In this document: positions 42,997 through 56,300 of the stretch, piece after piece
Layout of the letters: every line of letters begins with the position of its first letter
Numbering within the stretch: position 1 is the first letter of the stretch
NCBI GenBank assembly: GCA_047967505.1
Contig: CM106541.1
Origin: Dipteris shenzhenensis
Taxonomy: Eukaryota > Polypodiophyta > Polypodiopsida > Gleicheniales
Direction: 5' to 3' (one strand)
DNA: 64,000 nucleotides
The notes under the pieces: generated by a model
The model's database searches: none
What the model saw: the letters and a program-made list of their open reading frames with translations, nothing else
What the model was told of the DNA's origin: nothing
Translations under genes and position numbers: made by a program

Positions 42997-44474
42997 CTAA
43001 TCTATGTTCTCCAGGTCCTCGCTCCCTTCCACGCTCCCTTCTGCACCTCCTTCCTCCTCTTCCTCATCGTCTTGTGCACGGGCCTGTAAACAAGGGACAA
43101 CATATATCAATGTGTGAAAAATCAAATCTTTACTTATAATTTTGGCATTATTTAATTACTTTCAAATACCTCAGGGGCATGTCCAGTAGCTCGGGTATAC
43201 TGCTCCTCAATAATCAACCCGTCATCATAGAAGTGCCTCCATGTATCTCCTCTGCGATGGTGGTGGTGGTAGACTGTCTCCACTGGAGTAGAGTATCTGC
43301 CCACGATCTCAAGCTGCATGACCGCGATACACTTTGTGGAGGGATTAGTACAAAGAAACAACCAACCTTCTAATAAACTACATAAGCAATATAATTTGAG
43401 ATCGATACTTACAAATTGGGCCTCCCATGATTCAACACCCCCTGCTCCAAAATGCGCGCTTCCATATTCCTCCCTCTGGATCCTCCGTGCCTCCACGTGC
43501 TGCAGATTGGGCTCCTCCCTCGCTGACTTCATTGCCTTCTTCCACTCACGCTTCTGAGCGGTGTGGGGCGGGCCCCTTGTAGGTTGACCTGCCTCAAGCC
43601 TGGCAAGCTCCGCTAGTGCCTGCCTCTTAAATAAGCGAAGATCTTTTATTGCTAAGTATCGTAACAATCTTTGACTTGGCCCATTTATCTGTGAACTGGC
43701 GATTGGGGGGGTTAGGATACCTAGAGAGAACAGTAGCGAGGGTCTCATCAGCCAACCTCTTTGGGTGGTCTTTGTAGTGGATAAAGCAATCTCTGTAATT
43801 GTTAGCAATTACAGAGCGCATGAAGGCCATGATGTCCTTCCCTCGCGCATCCATCAAGATGCCTCCTGCCTGTGAGTGATGCCATAATAAATCGTACCAT
43901 CACCTAGAGGCACATCTAAATCATCTGAATCATCATCCTCCCCACCGCCACATGGCCCAAAGCACTGTGCCATGCATCCTCCACCGCTCTCCCTGCTACT
44001 ACGCCTACTACTGTGTCGTGTCGAGCTCGTACGTTGGCCACTCATAGCTGGAGAATGCACGGGACTATGCTGACCACTTGTAGCTAGAGAACCGAGTCTC
44101 GACGGCACAGGAGTACGTCGATGGCTCTGTGAGACAGAAGGACCTCCTGACGGCATGGGGGAAGGGGCATAAGACGGGATGGCAGAAGGGACATGAGACA
44201 GCATGGGGGAAGGGGCATAAGACGGTATGGGGGAAGGGGCATAAGAAGGGGCATAAGACGACTGTGCTGACTCCGCTGGGGTGATCTCAGGCGGTGTGGG
44301 GTGGCTTCGAGTCTGTAGTGCCGACTCCTGGGGAGTGTTTAGAGTACCCGTCATATACCCGTATAACTCCGCGTATAACTCCGCAGGAGTAGGAGGGTGC
44401 CCTAAAAGGTTATATAAGTCCTTCCAAATAGATTCCTGGGGATCAGGTGAGCTGGAAGCACTTCCTGGCCACAT
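42997..44474 (-). pseudogene. E2 tnpA-like gene
   Basis: Start MWPGSASSSPDPQESIW at 44474. Pro/Ser-rich SYAPSPMPS repeats, then GDGTIYYGI, where a shift near 43870 occurs. GKDIMAFMRSVIANNYRDCFIHYKDHPKRLADETLA follows in the next frame. A second lesion near 43630 (extra bases in the CTTAAATAAGCG region) precedes RQALAELARLEAG. The 3' exons are LEIVGRYSTPVETVY and the acidic ...DLENID end at 42997. Unlike E3/E4 it keeps CAG (Gln) after RYPNPPN. Its single 3' UTR hairpin unit lies at about 42875-42920. Confidence 0.8.
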
Positions 44475-45418
44475 GTTGAACTGGAAAAAAGGAAAAAAAT
44501 CTATTATTGATGAGCTGAGAAGAAAGGGTAAGAAAAGAGAGGCTTACTGTCAGAGCGCGTCTATAGACACGTCTGATTTGCACATCTATAGACGCGTCTA
44601 ATTTGCGCATCTATAGACGCGTCTAATAGAGCATCTAACAGCTCGTCTAACAGAGCATCTAACAGAGCGTCTAACAAAGTGTCTAACAGAGCGTCTAATA
44701 GAGGGTCTACCGACGCATCTGTCTGTGTGTGCAAACAAGCCAGACGCACGTTTAGATGTGCCTATAGACATGCTTTTAGACGCGCTCTGAGATACCCCCA
44801 TAGAAGCGCTTCGACAAACGAGATTCCTAAAAAGTAGAAAAGGACGTTTCGACAGACGAGATTCCTAAAAAGTAGAAAAGGACATTGTGCTCGATACAAA
44901 AACGTGACACTGATACCCAGATCATGCACTTCTTGGATACGAAAAAGTACAAATCTAAAGAGAGCAAACTTCCAAACAAGATCAACTGCAAAAAGACTTA
45001 CTTGGATAGAGGTATGGAAGGTTCTTCTTTCTTTTTCAAAGTTGCTTCTCCTCCTTGTTCGTCCTTCTCTCCTTTAAGCTTAGAAGTAAGTGTGGGTGCC
45101 TTCCTCTTGAGTGTAAGCTTAGAAGTAAGTATGGGAGCCTTCCTCTTAAGCGTCGAAACTATGGATCTGCTAATAAGGAAGGAAGCAAGCCCCGCGAAGT
45201 ATAAGTAATGTGAAGAAAAGCAAAGCGAGCGGCGTGCTGAAAAGCCAGGTTTAAAAGTCGCGTCTATAGTCGCGTCTAATAGCACCTCTGTAAGTGCGTC
45301 TAAATACACAGAGTAGACGCGCCTTTAGACGCAGTTTTAGACGCGCCTTTAGACGTGCCAAAGAGTTTAAATTAAACATTTGAAGAAGAGCAAATTTGGT
45401 GGGTTGTTTGTTTGCAGG

Positions 45419-48400
45419 ATGTCTTCATCTTCAACAAGTAGCCCCACTGAGGATGAATCCCTCTGTATCCACCATCACAAAATGTGGTTGGAGCAAAAAA
45501 TCAAATGTATGTGTGATCAATGTCGAGGAAACATGTATCGTGCATGCAAGATTACACTCAATCACATCTCAAAGTATGGAGAATGGGATGCGACGTTAAA
45601 CATGGTAAGTGTTAAAGAGTTAAGGTTGATTGAGATACGTATGGGTGTTCATATGTTTGAGCTATGATCCCATTTTAATTTGATACAGGATGCAGTGCCA
45701 CACCCGCATATGTTGCCCTATGCTCGCCGTGAGGAGGCGAAGCGTCGGCGATATGAGGTGGGATCTTCAGGATGGACCGTTATGGATGCATGGAGTGATG
45801 GTGATAGTAGCCCTCCACCATTACCTCATGAAGCCATGGAGGAGGAGGTGTTTGATGATATGGTGCGGGATTTATATGTCCATCAAGGGAGGGATGATAG
45901 CACGGAGTAGGATGATCTTTTTACTGTAGCATCGACTCCACTGTTTGAGGGGTGCACATTCTCTGTTCTACGTGCCTCCCTTGAGTTACTAAACTTGCAA
46001 ACCATCTATGGATGGAGCAATGCAAGTTTGAATGCATTACTCAAGTAAGCTTTAAAGTCGATTTTGCAAATATGGTGAATTATGCTAGTGGGTCAATTAC
46101 TCGAATGCTTTTCCTCATTTATGGTCTTCACGTGCAGGCTATTGTGTAAAATACTTCCAAGGGAGAATAAACTACCAACCTCAAGAGATATGGCAAGGCA
46201 ACATGTGACCTCTCTTGGAGGATTAGATTACAAGCGCATCCATGCATGTGTCAACGATTGCGTTTTGTTTCGTGGACTACATAAGGATGCAAGAGAGTGT
46301 CCTACTTGTGGAGAGGCAAGATATAGAGCCGATCTCAAAACTTGGGACGTGCCTCATTAGGTATTGCGACATTTTCCCATAATCCCTCGCATCCAACATA
46401 TGTTCAAGTGCAAATCTATTGCAGAGCTCATGTCATGGATTCCTCCCATCGATCAACCGATGGCAAGTGGAGAACTCCCGCAGACTCTCCTGTGTGGAAG
46501 CATATTGAAGACACATGGCCAAGCTTCAAGGAAGAACCTAGGAGCTTGAGACTTGGATTGGGTATGGATGGTGTGAACCCATTTGGTCTCAAAAGCACGT
46601 CTTACAGTGTATGGCCAGTGGTATTGGTTAATTACAATCTTCCACCCTCCATGGCTATTAAGAAAGGACATGTCATGCTGTCCCTTCTAATTCCAGGGAA
46701 ACATAAAGTCAAAAACCCTGATGTTTATTTGGAGCCTTTGATTGATGAGCTAGAGATACTTTGGAGAGGTATCGAGGTGAATGATGTGAGCAGGCCTCCC
46801 TCGTCACGAGACTTCAAGTGCAAAGCAGTCTTGATGTGGACGATGCATGACTTCCCAGGCTATGGTGAGTGTTCAGGTAAGCATTGCATTTTTAATTATG
46901 AATAGGCAAAGGATGTGGCACCCTAAACCCACCTTCCACTCTTAATTGCATCTATTGTTCAGGTCTCACTACATCAGGTTACCATGCATGTCCTGTTTGT
47001 GGTCCTTTGCTAGTTGCCTCACGGGCAGACGCATTGAATAAGGTCATCTATGAGAATCACCATCGATTTCTCCCACCTGATCATCCTAGATATGTTGCCC
47101 CTTGGAATGAAGTCCTCCCACAATCACTCACCGCGGGAGATTGGATGAGAATTTGGGACGGCGGTTCCACGACTCCTCCACCACTTGGCATGAGCTGGTT
47201 AGGGTTTGTAATTATTGGCTAGAAGTAAAGATTGGCTATATTGGATGAAAGTAAAGATTGCACGCTAACACTTTATTTTGTTTAGATAATCCATCTTTTA
47301 TCGATTACCATATTGGTCCCACCTCAAGATCAATCACCTGCTTGATCCCATGCATATCTTCAAGAATGTGGCATCTACCATTTGGGAGCATTTGAATGGG
47401 ACACGAGATTCAGCAGGCATAAGGGAGGATCTATGTACCACAGGGAGGATGCGTGAAGCTTGGCCTCAAGAGAGACCAAATGGGCGTGTTTTTTTACCTC
47501 GTGCACCGTGGATGTTATCAAAGCTAGAGATGGCGACGGTGAAGCGCTACTCCCACTAGATGCATGAGGTGTTTGAAGGGAGCCTTTACAAAGAGCAAGA
47601 AAAGAGGTGTAGAGCAATTATATGGCTTGAAATCTCATGATTGGCACAAGATGCCCGAAGAAAGTATTTTATGTGCATAATATCTTTTTCTTTTCAAATT
47701 TGTGAGTGAATAGCTATAAGCAACTAATCAACCACCTCCTCGCGGGTTCAGTTCATACTACCTACTAGCATTTTACGTATTGCATCGAAGGACGTGAAAG
47801 ATTGTATTTACAAGATGGGCGAGCTTGTGAGGTATGTGAGCTCAAAGGAAATAGATCCCACCATGCTTGAGAATGCTCGAGTTATGTCAGTGGAGGCGGT
47901 TTGTTTAGTGGAGGAGACATTTCCACATTCTATTCTCACAAGCCAACTACATCTCATAGTGCATTTGGTGGATGAGATTGCCATATCCGGTACTATACAT
48001 GCACGATGGTTGTTCTTCCTCAAGCACTTCATGAAGACCTTGAAGGGCTTCATGAGACAAAATGCAAGACCCGAAGGTAGCATGGCCGAGGGTTGGTTGG
48101 TACAAGAGTCACTTGTATATATTTCTCAGTTTCTTGTTGATGTGGATAGCTCTCTCCCACGACTATGGAGAGATGATGAAGACCTAAGGATGACCTCTAT
48201 TGTGCCTCAAGGGAAAGGACGCAACAAAGTAATAGACACGGAGTTGCATAATAGTATCAACCTCTTTTGCGTGCTCAATAGTGATGTGATGAAAAGATGG
48301 GTGACAAGATACGAGGATGCAAAGGCAAGAAGACAACAAGAAAGGGCCCTCTTTCATACACACCATGGATCTCGTGTGCCATACCCTCAGCATGTAAGAG

Positions 48401-49380
48401 CACTTCCAAAGGATATTCATGTGGATTGGCTACTTGATGAAATGGAGAAAGCAGAGAAAGACGAGGGGATGCAAATCACAATGGAAGAATGGGAGTATGC
48501 TAGGGGATGCATGAGCAAGGTCAGTATATAGAATGTTATGCATAAGTTAGGAGCTTTTTATAATTTAGATTGCTTATTTAATTGATTTTTTCTTGGTGTA
48601 GTACACTATGTTCAATGCTATATGGTGTGAGCGCAAGCATTTTTGAACACAACGGATTGATGATAAGAGAAACACACAGGATTGCGGCGTCATTGCTAGC
48701 TTTGAGGGAGCCAATGGAGCCATGGATGATTATTGTGGCATAATTCAAGATATTATTATGCTTGACTTTCGACGCTTCTTTGTGTATGTTTTGGATGTAA
48801 AGTGGTTTAAGGACGTGGTGGAAAGAGGCCCTAATGCAACAATCAAACGCCATGCAAGTGGCTTTGTAACTATTGACTCCACAAAGTTTTGGCAAAGTAG
48901 GAAGGACACACTAGTACTACCGCAACAATGTGAACACGTACTGTGCACCCATATAAAAATACTGGCTTTCAAATATTCGATGCAAGAAAAGTAACATGAT
49001 TGTATTTGTGTTTGATTTAGGTTGTATATCAACCAATGGTGGATAATAATAGATGGTGGCATGTCATACCTATTATGCCACGTTCCAAAGTGATGTATAG
49101 TACATTTACTAATATGGAGCATATGGAGGATGATCATGGCCATGGACGTGATGATGACCGTGATACGAGAGAGGAGGATGATCATGAGATAGGAGATACA
49201 GATATTGAGGCCATTACCCGTGAGGATGAGCCTACCATTCGAGATGCTGATTTCGATGAGCACATGAGTGGCACAAGTAGTAGTGGGTTGAATGTATTTG
49301 TAGATCTGAACACTTGTTTGGATTTTGAAGTAGATGGTTTGGCAAGGGTTGATCTCATTGAGGATGAGATTGAACCGTAG
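45419..49380 (+). pseudogene. E2 transposase tnp2 (Transposase_21)
   Basis: Same exon plan as E1. Exon 1 MSSSSTSSPTEDESL with CMCDQCRG. Exon 2 ends its open frame at a TAG after GRDDSTE (about 45908). Exon 3 has CVNDCVLFRGL and ECPTCGEARY, and a TAG at about 46360 (DVPH-stop) followed by a missing base near 46439. Then LRLGLGMDGVNPFGL, PLIDELEILWRG and HDFPGYGEC. Later exons: SGYHACPVCGP; INHLLDPMHIFKNV; DUF4218-like 47794-48531 (ETFPHSILTSQLHLIVH); DUF4216-like (about 48602-48940, with an early TGA near 48645); last exon ending 49380. The 91-bp intron of E3/E4 is precisely absent at 47831/47832. Confidence 0.83.
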
Positions 49381-49835
49381 CCCCATAATTGATATTGGCA
49401 AAACTATTTTACATATTGTCTCATTCTCCTCATCTCACTTAATTCTTGTATATGTGGGCTTGCAAAAAATTATGTGCTTTGGTAATCATGGGCAATGTTT
49501 GGAAAGCAATGATGTACACCAAAATCTCACTTTCTGTATTCTCTGGTTTGCGTCTATCTACGCGTCTAAATGCACGTCTAATTCTCAGTGTAAACATGCA
49601 AATAAACGCGCTAATACACGCGTAAATAGATGCGCTAATAAACGCGATGTTAGACGGGCCCATATTTTCTCAGGTTAGACGCGCACGTAGACGCGGTAAT
49701 TCACGTGCAAATAGATGAACTTATAGACGTGCATTTAGACACGCTCATAATTCCTCTACTAAAGCAATGCCTATAGACGCGCTCGCTATTTTGCGCATCT
49801 ACCAAGCGCGTCTATAGTTGCTTTGTGTTGTTGTG

Positions 49836-50407
49836 TCTCTAAAATAACACTATTTCCCTTGGTTTAGAACTAAAATAACTCCAACATGCAATGGGGTAGT
49901 TGTCGATATGGACCTTGAGGGGTCCCTTTAGAGATTGACATACCATAGTGGTCTTCATGCCAACGTGGTGGTCTCTCCATGCTAATATCATTACTTGAAC
50001 CAGCACGATTGTCAACGCAACAAAAGAATGTGTTGCGCAGCGATAGATGGCGAAGTTGTGCAATGACAGGTGGCAAGGCAAAAGTTTTGTGCTATAGTCA
50101 AGCCAACGTGGTTGTGCTCGAACTAGCATGGTGGTTAGCGCAACAAAAGATTGTGTTGCACAATGACAAATGGTAAAGCTGCACAAGCAAACATGGCAAG
50201 GCAAAGGCTGTGTGATGTAGTCAGGCCAGAGGCAAAGCAACAATCTATGTGCTCATGAGTAAATGCATATATTGCCATGTGTTGAGCTCTGTGCTATTGA
50301 CCATGATAAGATTGCGTCTCATTATTGCGCTAATGCGCCTTCATGATGTGGCAAGGCAAAAGTTTTGTGTTGTAGTCAGGCCAACGTGGTTGTGCTCGAA
50401 CTAGCAT
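49836..50407. repeat. Spacer between E2 and E3 with direct repeats
   Basis: A segment containing GGCAAGGCAAAAGTTTTGTG and GTGGTTGTGCTCGAACTAGC occurs twice (about 50070-50132 and 50350-50407); E3 is inserted at the end of the second. In addition, sequence with AACTAAAATAACTCCAA at about 49868 resembles the left flank of E2 (AACTAAAATAGCTCCAA, about 42335). No gene is seen. Confidence 0.6.
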
Positions 50408-51068
50408 CACAACAAGACAAAGCACCTATAGACGTGCACACAGACATGTTTACTGAACTAAATAAAAAACTTACGAGCACATCTATTTGCATGTCTATTT
50501 TTGCATCTAGAGACCCGCGTCTAACAGGGCATCTATATAGTAGATGCACGTGTGTATAGATGCACATTTAGATGCGTAAATAGATGCTCTGCTTAAAAAT
50601 TTTAAAAATAGACAGATGCATCGTTAAATGCGTGTATAGATGCGTTTTTAAACGGTCTTATAAATGTGTTTATAGATGTGCAAATAGACTCTTCTCCAAA
50701 AGACAAATGCGTATATAGATGCGTTTATAGATGCACCGAAAGACATGCTTTATAATATATTTTTTTTAATTTACAAAAAGATGTGTATGTTGTGTATGCT
50801 ATATAGTTACAAGAATCCCATTTCCAGATTAAGTAATTCAATTCTTACAGCCAACCGCATTTTAATTACAATTCTAAATAAAACATTACAACTCCAAAAC
50901 GCAATAAAATTGAAAGCTCAAAAAGTGCTTATATGTACATATAGCACGAAGCTAAGCCACATCATGTGGCTTCAAGTACAAAAAATAAGAGGAGTGTATA
51001 TACAAGAGGCACGAAGTCAAGCCAGTGGCTTTAAGTACAAAAAAGAGTAGCTAGCACTACTTCTACGA

Positions 51069-52521
51069 CTAATCCTTGCTCCCTTCCACGCTCTCTTCTG
51101 CGCTCACTTCTCCGCCTCCTTCCTCGTCTTCTTCCTCGTTGTCTTGTGTAGGGACCTGTAAACAAGGGACAACATATATCAATGTATGAAAAATCAAATC
51201 TTTACTTATCATATTGACATTATTTAATTACTTTCAAATACCTCGGGGACCGCCCCAGTAGCCTGGATATACTACTCCTCAGTAATCAACCCGTCATGAT
51301 AGAAGTGCCTCCATGTATCTCCTCTGCAATGGTGGCGGTGGTAGGCTGTCTTGACAGGAGTAGGGTATCTGCCCACGATATCAAGCTACAAGACAACACA
51401 ATTTGTGGAGGGATTAGTACAAAGAAAGAACCTCCTAATAAACTACATAAGCAATATAATTTGAGATCGATACTTACAAATTGGGCCTCCCATGAATCTA
51501 CACCCCCTGCTCCAAAATGCATGCTTCCATATTGCTCCATCTGGATCCTTCATGCCTCCACGTGCTGTAGACTGGGGTCCTCCCTCGCTGACTTCATTGC
51601 TTTCTTCCACTCATGCTTGTGAGCAGGGTGGGGCGGGCCCCTTGGTGGTTGACCTCCCTCAAGCCTGGCAAGCTCCACTAGTGCCTGCCTCTTAAGCGAA
51701 GATATTTTATTTCCAAGTATCGTAACAATCTTTGACTTGGCCCATTTATCTGTGAACTAGCAATTGGGGGGGTTAGGATACCTAGAGCGAACATCAGCGG
51801 GGGTCTCATCAGCCAATCTCTTTGGCTGGTCTTTGTAGTGGATAAAGCAATCTCTGTAATTGTTAGCAATTACAGAGCGCATGAAGGCCATGATGTCCTT
51901 CCCCCGCGCATCCATCAAGATGCCTCTTGTCTGAGTGATGTCATAGAATATTGTACCATCACCCGAAGGCACGTCTAAATCATCTAAATCATCATCGTCC
52001 CCACCGCCACCCCTCCCAAAGCACTATGCCATGCATCCCCCACCGCTCTCCCTACTACTACGCCTACTACCGTGTCATGTCGAGCTAGTACACTGGCCAC
52101 TCATAGTTGGAGATTGCACGGGACTACGTGGACCACTCGTAGTTGGAGAATCGAGTCTCCACTGCATAGGAGTACACCCACAGCTCTACGAGACAGAAGG
52201 ACCTCTTGACGGCATGGGGGAAGGGGCATAAGACGGCATGGCAAAAGGGGCATAAGATGGCATGGGGGAAGGGGCATAAGATGGCATGGGAGATGGGCCC
52301 GCACTGTGTAGCCCGCTAGGTTGTGTTGACTCCGCTGGGGTGATCTCAGCTGGTGTGGGGTGGTTTGGAGTCTGTAGTGCCGACTCTTGGGGGGTGTTTA
52401 GAGTACCCGTCATATACCCGTATAACTCCGCACGACTAGGAGGGTGCCCTAAAAGGTTATATAAGTCCCTAAAAATAGACTCCCAGAGATCAGGTGAGCT
52501 CGAAGTGCTTCTTGGCCACAT
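51069..52521 (-). pseudogene. E3 tnpA-like gene
   Basis: Start MWPRSTSSSPDLWESIF at 52521. Pro/Ser repeats (SYAPSPMPS) run to a stop near 52187. Downstream pieces GDGTIFYDITQTRGILMDARGKD and FIHYKDQPKRLADETPADVRSRYPNPPN end at a TAG at 51757-51759, where E1 and E2 have CAG (Gln). E4 has the same TAG. Later exons carry HVEA-type and DTVKTAY-type remnants. The last exon lacks the LENID end of E1/E2. Confidence 0.75.
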
Positions 52522-53343
52522 GATGAACTGGAAAAAAGAAAAAAAGACGATTACTAATGAGCTTAGAAGAAAGGGGAAGGGAAGAGAGGATTACTATCGG
52601 AGCACGTCTATAGACACATCTAATTAGCATGTCTATTTTTGTGTATAACAGTGCATCTATAGACACAGCTGTCTGTGTCTGCAAACAGGCTAGACGCGCG
52701 TCTAAACGCGCCTGTACACATGGTTTTAGATGCACTCCGACAGATGGACTTTTCTAAAAAGTAGAAAAGGACATGCGCTTGACACTAAAACATAACACTG
52801 ATACCCAAATCATGCATTTTTTGGATATGAGAAAGTACAAATCCAAAGAGAGCAAACTTCCAAAAAAGATCAACTGCAAAAAGACTTACCTTGGATAGAG
52901 GTATGGAAGGTTCTTCTCCTTTTTCAAAGTTGCTTCTCTTCCTTGTTCACCCTCTTCTCCTTTAAGCTTGGAAGTAAGTGTGGGTGCCTTCCTCTTAAGC
53001 GTCGAAACTGTAGATCTGCTAATCGCGAAGCAAGCAAGCCGCACAAAGTATAAGTAATGTGAAGAAAAGCAAATCAAGCGCCCTAAAAGAAGATTTAAAA
53101 GCCGCGTCTATAGACACGTCTAATAGCACGTCTATATATGCATCTAAATACACAAATCAGATGCGGTTTTAGACGTGCTTATAGAAGTGCTTTAGATGCA
53201 CACCATAGAATAGACAGACACGGTTTTAGACGTGCACCACAGAACAAACAGACACGGATTTTGACACGCCTTTAGACGCGCCATAGAGTTTAAAATTCAA
53301 TATTTCAAGAAAAGCAAATTTTTTTGGGTTGTTTGTTTGTAGG

Positions 53344-56300
53344 ATGTCTTCATCTTCAACAAGTAGCTCCAGTAAGGATGAATCCTTCCGTATCCACCAT
53401 CGCAAAATGTGGTTGGAGCAAAAAATCAAATGTATGTGTGATCGATGTCAAGGAAACATGTATCGCACACGTAGGATTACACTCAATCACATCTCAAAGT
53501 ATGGAGAATGGGATGTGACCATCAACATGGTAAGGGTTTGTCAGTTAAGGTTGATTGAGATACCTATGGGTGTTCATATCTTTGAGTTATGATCCTGTTT
53601 TAATTTGATACAAGATGCAGTGCCACACCTGCATATGTTGCCCTATGCTCGCCATGAGGAGGCGAACCATCGGCGATATGAGGTGGGATCTTCAGGAGGG
53701 AGCATTACGGATGCATGGAGTGATGGTGATAGTAGCCCTCCGCCATTACCTCATGAAGCCATGGAGGAGGAGATGTTTGATGATATGGTGCGGGATCTAT
53801 ATGTCCATCAAGGGAGGGATGATAGCATGGAGCAGGATGATCTTTTTACTGCAGCATCGACTCCACTGTTTGAGGGGTGCACATTCTCTGTTCTCTGTGC
53901 CTCCCTTGAGTTAGTAAACTTGCAAACCATCTATGGATGGATCAATGCAAGTTTGAGTGCATTACTTAAGTAAGCTTTAAAGTCTATTTTGCAAACATGG
54001 TGCATTATGCTAGTGGGTCAATTACTCTAATGCTTTTCCTCATTTATGGTCTTCACATGCAGGCTATTGTGTAAAATGCTTCCAAGGGAGAATAAATTAC
54101 CGACCTCAAGAGATATGGCAAGGCAACATGTGACCTCTCTTGGAGGATTAGATTACAAGCGCATCCATACATGTGTAAACGATTGCATTTTGTTTCATGG
54201 ACTACATAAGGATGCAAGAGAGTATCCTAGTTGTGGAGAGGCAAGATATAGAGCAGATCTCAAAACTTTGGACGTGCCTCATAAGGTTCTGCGAATCTAT
54301 TGGAGAGCTCATGTCATGGCATTCCTCCCATCGATCAAGCGATGGCAAGTGGAGAACTCCCGTGGACTCTCCTGCGTGGAAGCATATTGAAGACACATGG
54401 CCAAGCTTCAAGGAAGAACCTAGGAGCTTGAGACTTGGATTGGGTATGGACGGTCTGAACCCATTTGGTCTCAAAGGCACCTCTTACAGTGTATGGCCAG
54501 TGATATTGGTGAATTATAATCTTCCACCCTCTATGGCTATTAAGAAAGGAGATGTTATGCTGTCCCTTCTAATTCCAAGGAAACATAAAGTCAAAAACCC
54601 TGATGTTTATTTGGAGCCTTTGATTGACGAGCTAGAGATACTTTGGAGAGGTATCGAGGTGAATGATGTGAGCAGGCCTCCCTCGTCACGAGACTTCAAC
54701 TGCAAAGCAGTCTTGAGGTGGACGATGCATGACTTCCCAGGCTATGGCGAGTATTCAGGTAAGCATTGCACTTCTAATTATGAATAGGCAAAGGATGTGG
54801 CACCCTAAACCCACCTTCAACTCTTAATTGCATCTATTGTTTAGGTCTCACTACATCGGGTTACCATGCATGTCCTGTTTGTAGTCCTTTGCTAGTTGCC
54901 TCACGAGCAGATGCATTGAATAAGGTCATCTATGAGAAATCACCATCGATTTCTCCCACCTGATCATCCTAGATATGCCAGCCCCTTGGAACTCCTCCGA
55001 CAATCACTCACTGCGCGAGATTGGATGAGAATTTGGGATGGTTCCACGACTCCTCCACCACTTTGCATGAGCCAGTAAGGGTTTGTAACTATTGTGTGCT
55101 ATATTGGCTGGAAATAAAGATTTCCCGCTAATAGATTATTTTGTTTAGATACTCCATCTTTTATCGTTTACCATATTGGTCCCACCTCAAGATCAATCAC
55201 CTGCTTGATCCCATGCATATCTTCAAGAATGTGGCATCTACCACTTGGGAGCATTTGAATGGGACATGAGATTCCGCAAGCATAAGGGAGGATCTACGCA
55301 CCACAGGGAGGATGCATGAAGCTTGGCCACAAGAGAGACCAAATGGGCGTGTTTTTTTACCTCATGCACCGTGGAGGTTATCAAAGCTAGAGATGGCGAT
55401 AGTGAAGTGCGCTATTACTACAATTCGTACTCCCACTGGATGCATGAGGTGTTTTAAGGGAGCCTTTACAAAGAGCAAGAAAAGTGGTGTAGAGCAAATT
55501 ATATGGCTTGAAATCTCATGATTGGCACAAGATGCTCCAAGTAAGTATTTTATGTGCATAATATCTTTTTCCTTTCAAATTTGTGAGTGAATAATTATAA
55601 GCAACTAATCAACCACCTCCTCGTGGGTTCAGTTCATACTACCCACTAGCATTTCACATAGTGCATCAAAGGAAGTGAAAGATTGTATTTACAAGATGGG
55701 CGAGCTTGTGAGGTACTTTACATGATACAAAATATGATGCGTATCAATGGTCCATGCAAGTTTGAATGCATATTGCTAATATGCTGTACTTTTTCATTTC
55801 TAGGTATGTGAGCTCAAAGGAAATAGATCCCACCACGCTTGAGAATGCTCGAGTTATGTCAGTGGAGGTGGTTTGTTTAGTGGAGGAGACATTTCCATGT
55901 TCTATTCTCACAAGCCAACTACATCTTATAGTGCATTTGGTGGATGAGATTGCTATATGGGGTACTATACATGCACGATGGTTGTTCTTTCTCGAGTGCT
56001 TTATGAAGACCTTGAAAGGCTTCGTGAGACAAAATACAAGACCCGAAGGTAGCATGGCCGAGGGTTGGTTGGTACAAGAGTCACTTGTATATATTTCTGA
56101 GTTTCTTGTTGATGTGGATAGCTCTCTCCCACGACTATGGAGAGATGATGAAGACCTAAGGATGACCTCTATTGTGCCTCAAGGGAATGGATGCAACAAA
56201 GTAATAGACACGGAGTTGCATAATAGTATCAACCTCTATTGCATGCTTAATAGTGATGTGATGAAAAGATGGGAGACAAGATACGAGGATGCAAAGGCAA

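Larger units (their letters stand above)
42407..49835 (+). mobile_element. CACAACAA-type CACTA element E2, complete
   Basis: 7,429 bp, ends CACAACAAGACAAAGCA and complement of CACAACAACACAAAGCA, TCT/TCT duplication. Divergent tnpA-like (minus) and tnp2 (plus) genes and TAGACGCG arrays at about 42425-42680, 44555-44790, 45250-45355 and 49550-49825. It is the copy that defines the element borders best. Both genes are broken. Confidence 0.9.
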
